A stretch of 14,769 nucleotides of DNA, from the NCBI GenBank assembly GCA_047612385.1, contig JBLGAR010000113.1:1-14769 (forward strand), written 5' to 3'. The DNA is from JBALVT01 sp047612385. Its GTDB lineage: Bacteria > Pseudomonadota > Gammaproteobacteria > Pseudomonadales > Halieaceae. Numbering within the stretch: position 1 is the stretch's first letter; the number at the start of each line of letters is the position of its first letter. Positions 14,398-14,769 of the stretch are shown piece by piece. The notes beneath the pieces were generated by a model, which was not told where the DNA came from, did no database searches, and saw only the letters and a list, made by a program, of their open reading frames with translations. The position numbers and the translations under genes are program-made.

Positions 14398-14769
14398 GGT
14401 ACTGCCAACTTCACTGGCCTGAAATTGCTACTATCAGGCAATGAATACATACAAGCGGCACCGATTCCAGCTAGGCGCCCCCCACCAGATATCATTTCCT
14501 ACGCTGTTTGGCTCTACTACAGATTCAATCTGAGTCATCGTGATATCGAAGATTTACTGGCTGAACGGGGGATCACTGTCAGTAGAGAAACGATCCGACT
14601 CTGGTACCCAAAGCACTCGCTACGCTCATGGGGCAGGCTCTGTATCAAATTGGGCGCTATATATACACGTCGATTGAAACGAAAGCACAGAGGCGATGGC
14701 GATACTTTCTACATCAATGAAGTTTTCGTCAAAATAAATGGTAAACAGCATTATCTGTGGAGAGCCGTG
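14398..14769 (+). mobile_element. IS6-family insertion sequence, copy 2 (left part, continues past the edge)
   Basis: GGTACTGCCAA at 14398 and the following 43 bases resemble the left end of the copy at 9019, including CTGAA-ATTGCTA and the shared ATGAATACATACAAGCG transposase start. Both copies have the same orientation. The right end lies outside the window. Together the two copies bracket 9755-14397 in the manner of an IS6 pseudo-compound element. Confidence 0.75.
14441..14769 (+). pseudogene. IS6-family transposase, decayed, 3' end outside the window
   Basis: The N-terminal part matches copy 1 (MNTYKRHRF, then PDIISYAVWLYYRFNLSHRDIEDLL split by changes). A 14-base insertion at 14468-14481 shifts the frame right after the ninth codon. 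A 36-base in-frame insertion at 14605-14640 interrupts the conserved R-L-W-C-I-K block, flanked by CTCTG microrepeats. The first catalytic Asp is changed to Asn (AAT at 14716-14718 in FYINEVFVKING, versus FVDEVFVKING in copy 1). Each of the frameshift and the Asp change would alone inactivate it. The frame after the first insertion is open to the edge. Confidence 0.8.

Overview
The window looks like accessory DNA from a free-living, probably marine, gammaproteobacterium. This is inferred from the moderate GC content, the protein families present (LruC/DUF3494/GEVED surface protein, DUF3604 fragment, outer-membrane lipoprotein) and a sigma-54-like promoter. No rRNA, tRNA or other taxonomic marker is present, so the placement is tentative.

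Region 1 (about 1-7000, + strand) is a tightly packed operon. An unidentified frame enters from the left edge. It is followed by a PqqD-like (RRE fold) protein, an NTP_transf_5 nucleotidyltransferase, an ABC exporter with fused membrane and ATPase domains, an unusual fusion of an HPr-kinase-like domain to a family 2 glycosyltransferase, and two small family 2 glycosyltransferases. From the nucleotidyltransferase onward the genes overlap or share ATGA/GTGA stop-start junctions. A radical SAM/SPASM gene (7055-7924, - strand) converges on the operon. RRE, HprK-like kinase, nucleotidyltransferase and exporter together recall the tailoring part of phosphorylated or glycosylated lasso peptide clusters. 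No leader protease, cyclase or certain precursor is visible, so an unconventional peptide- or carrier-modifying pathway is a hypothesis, not a demonstrated one.

Region 2 (about 8002-9754) is insertion-sequence debris. An IS3-family element on the - strand has lost its first catalytic Asp and has its orfA cut off exactly where an IS6-family element begins. That IS6 element has two frameshifts in its transposase.

Region 3 (about 9755-14397) lies between two IS6-family copies in the same orientation. It starts with two decayed - strand gene pieces (an unknown fragment and the C-terminal end of a DUF3604 protein with a frameshift). Then comes a two-gene operon: a secreted 766-residue protein with DUF3494 ice-binding-like, GEVED and LruC parts, and a lipoprotein 4 bases downstream. 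A sigma-54-like site overlapping a tandem 10-bp repeat sits upstream. The second IS6 copy (14398 to the right edge) is also decayed, with short insertions and an Asp-to-Asn change.
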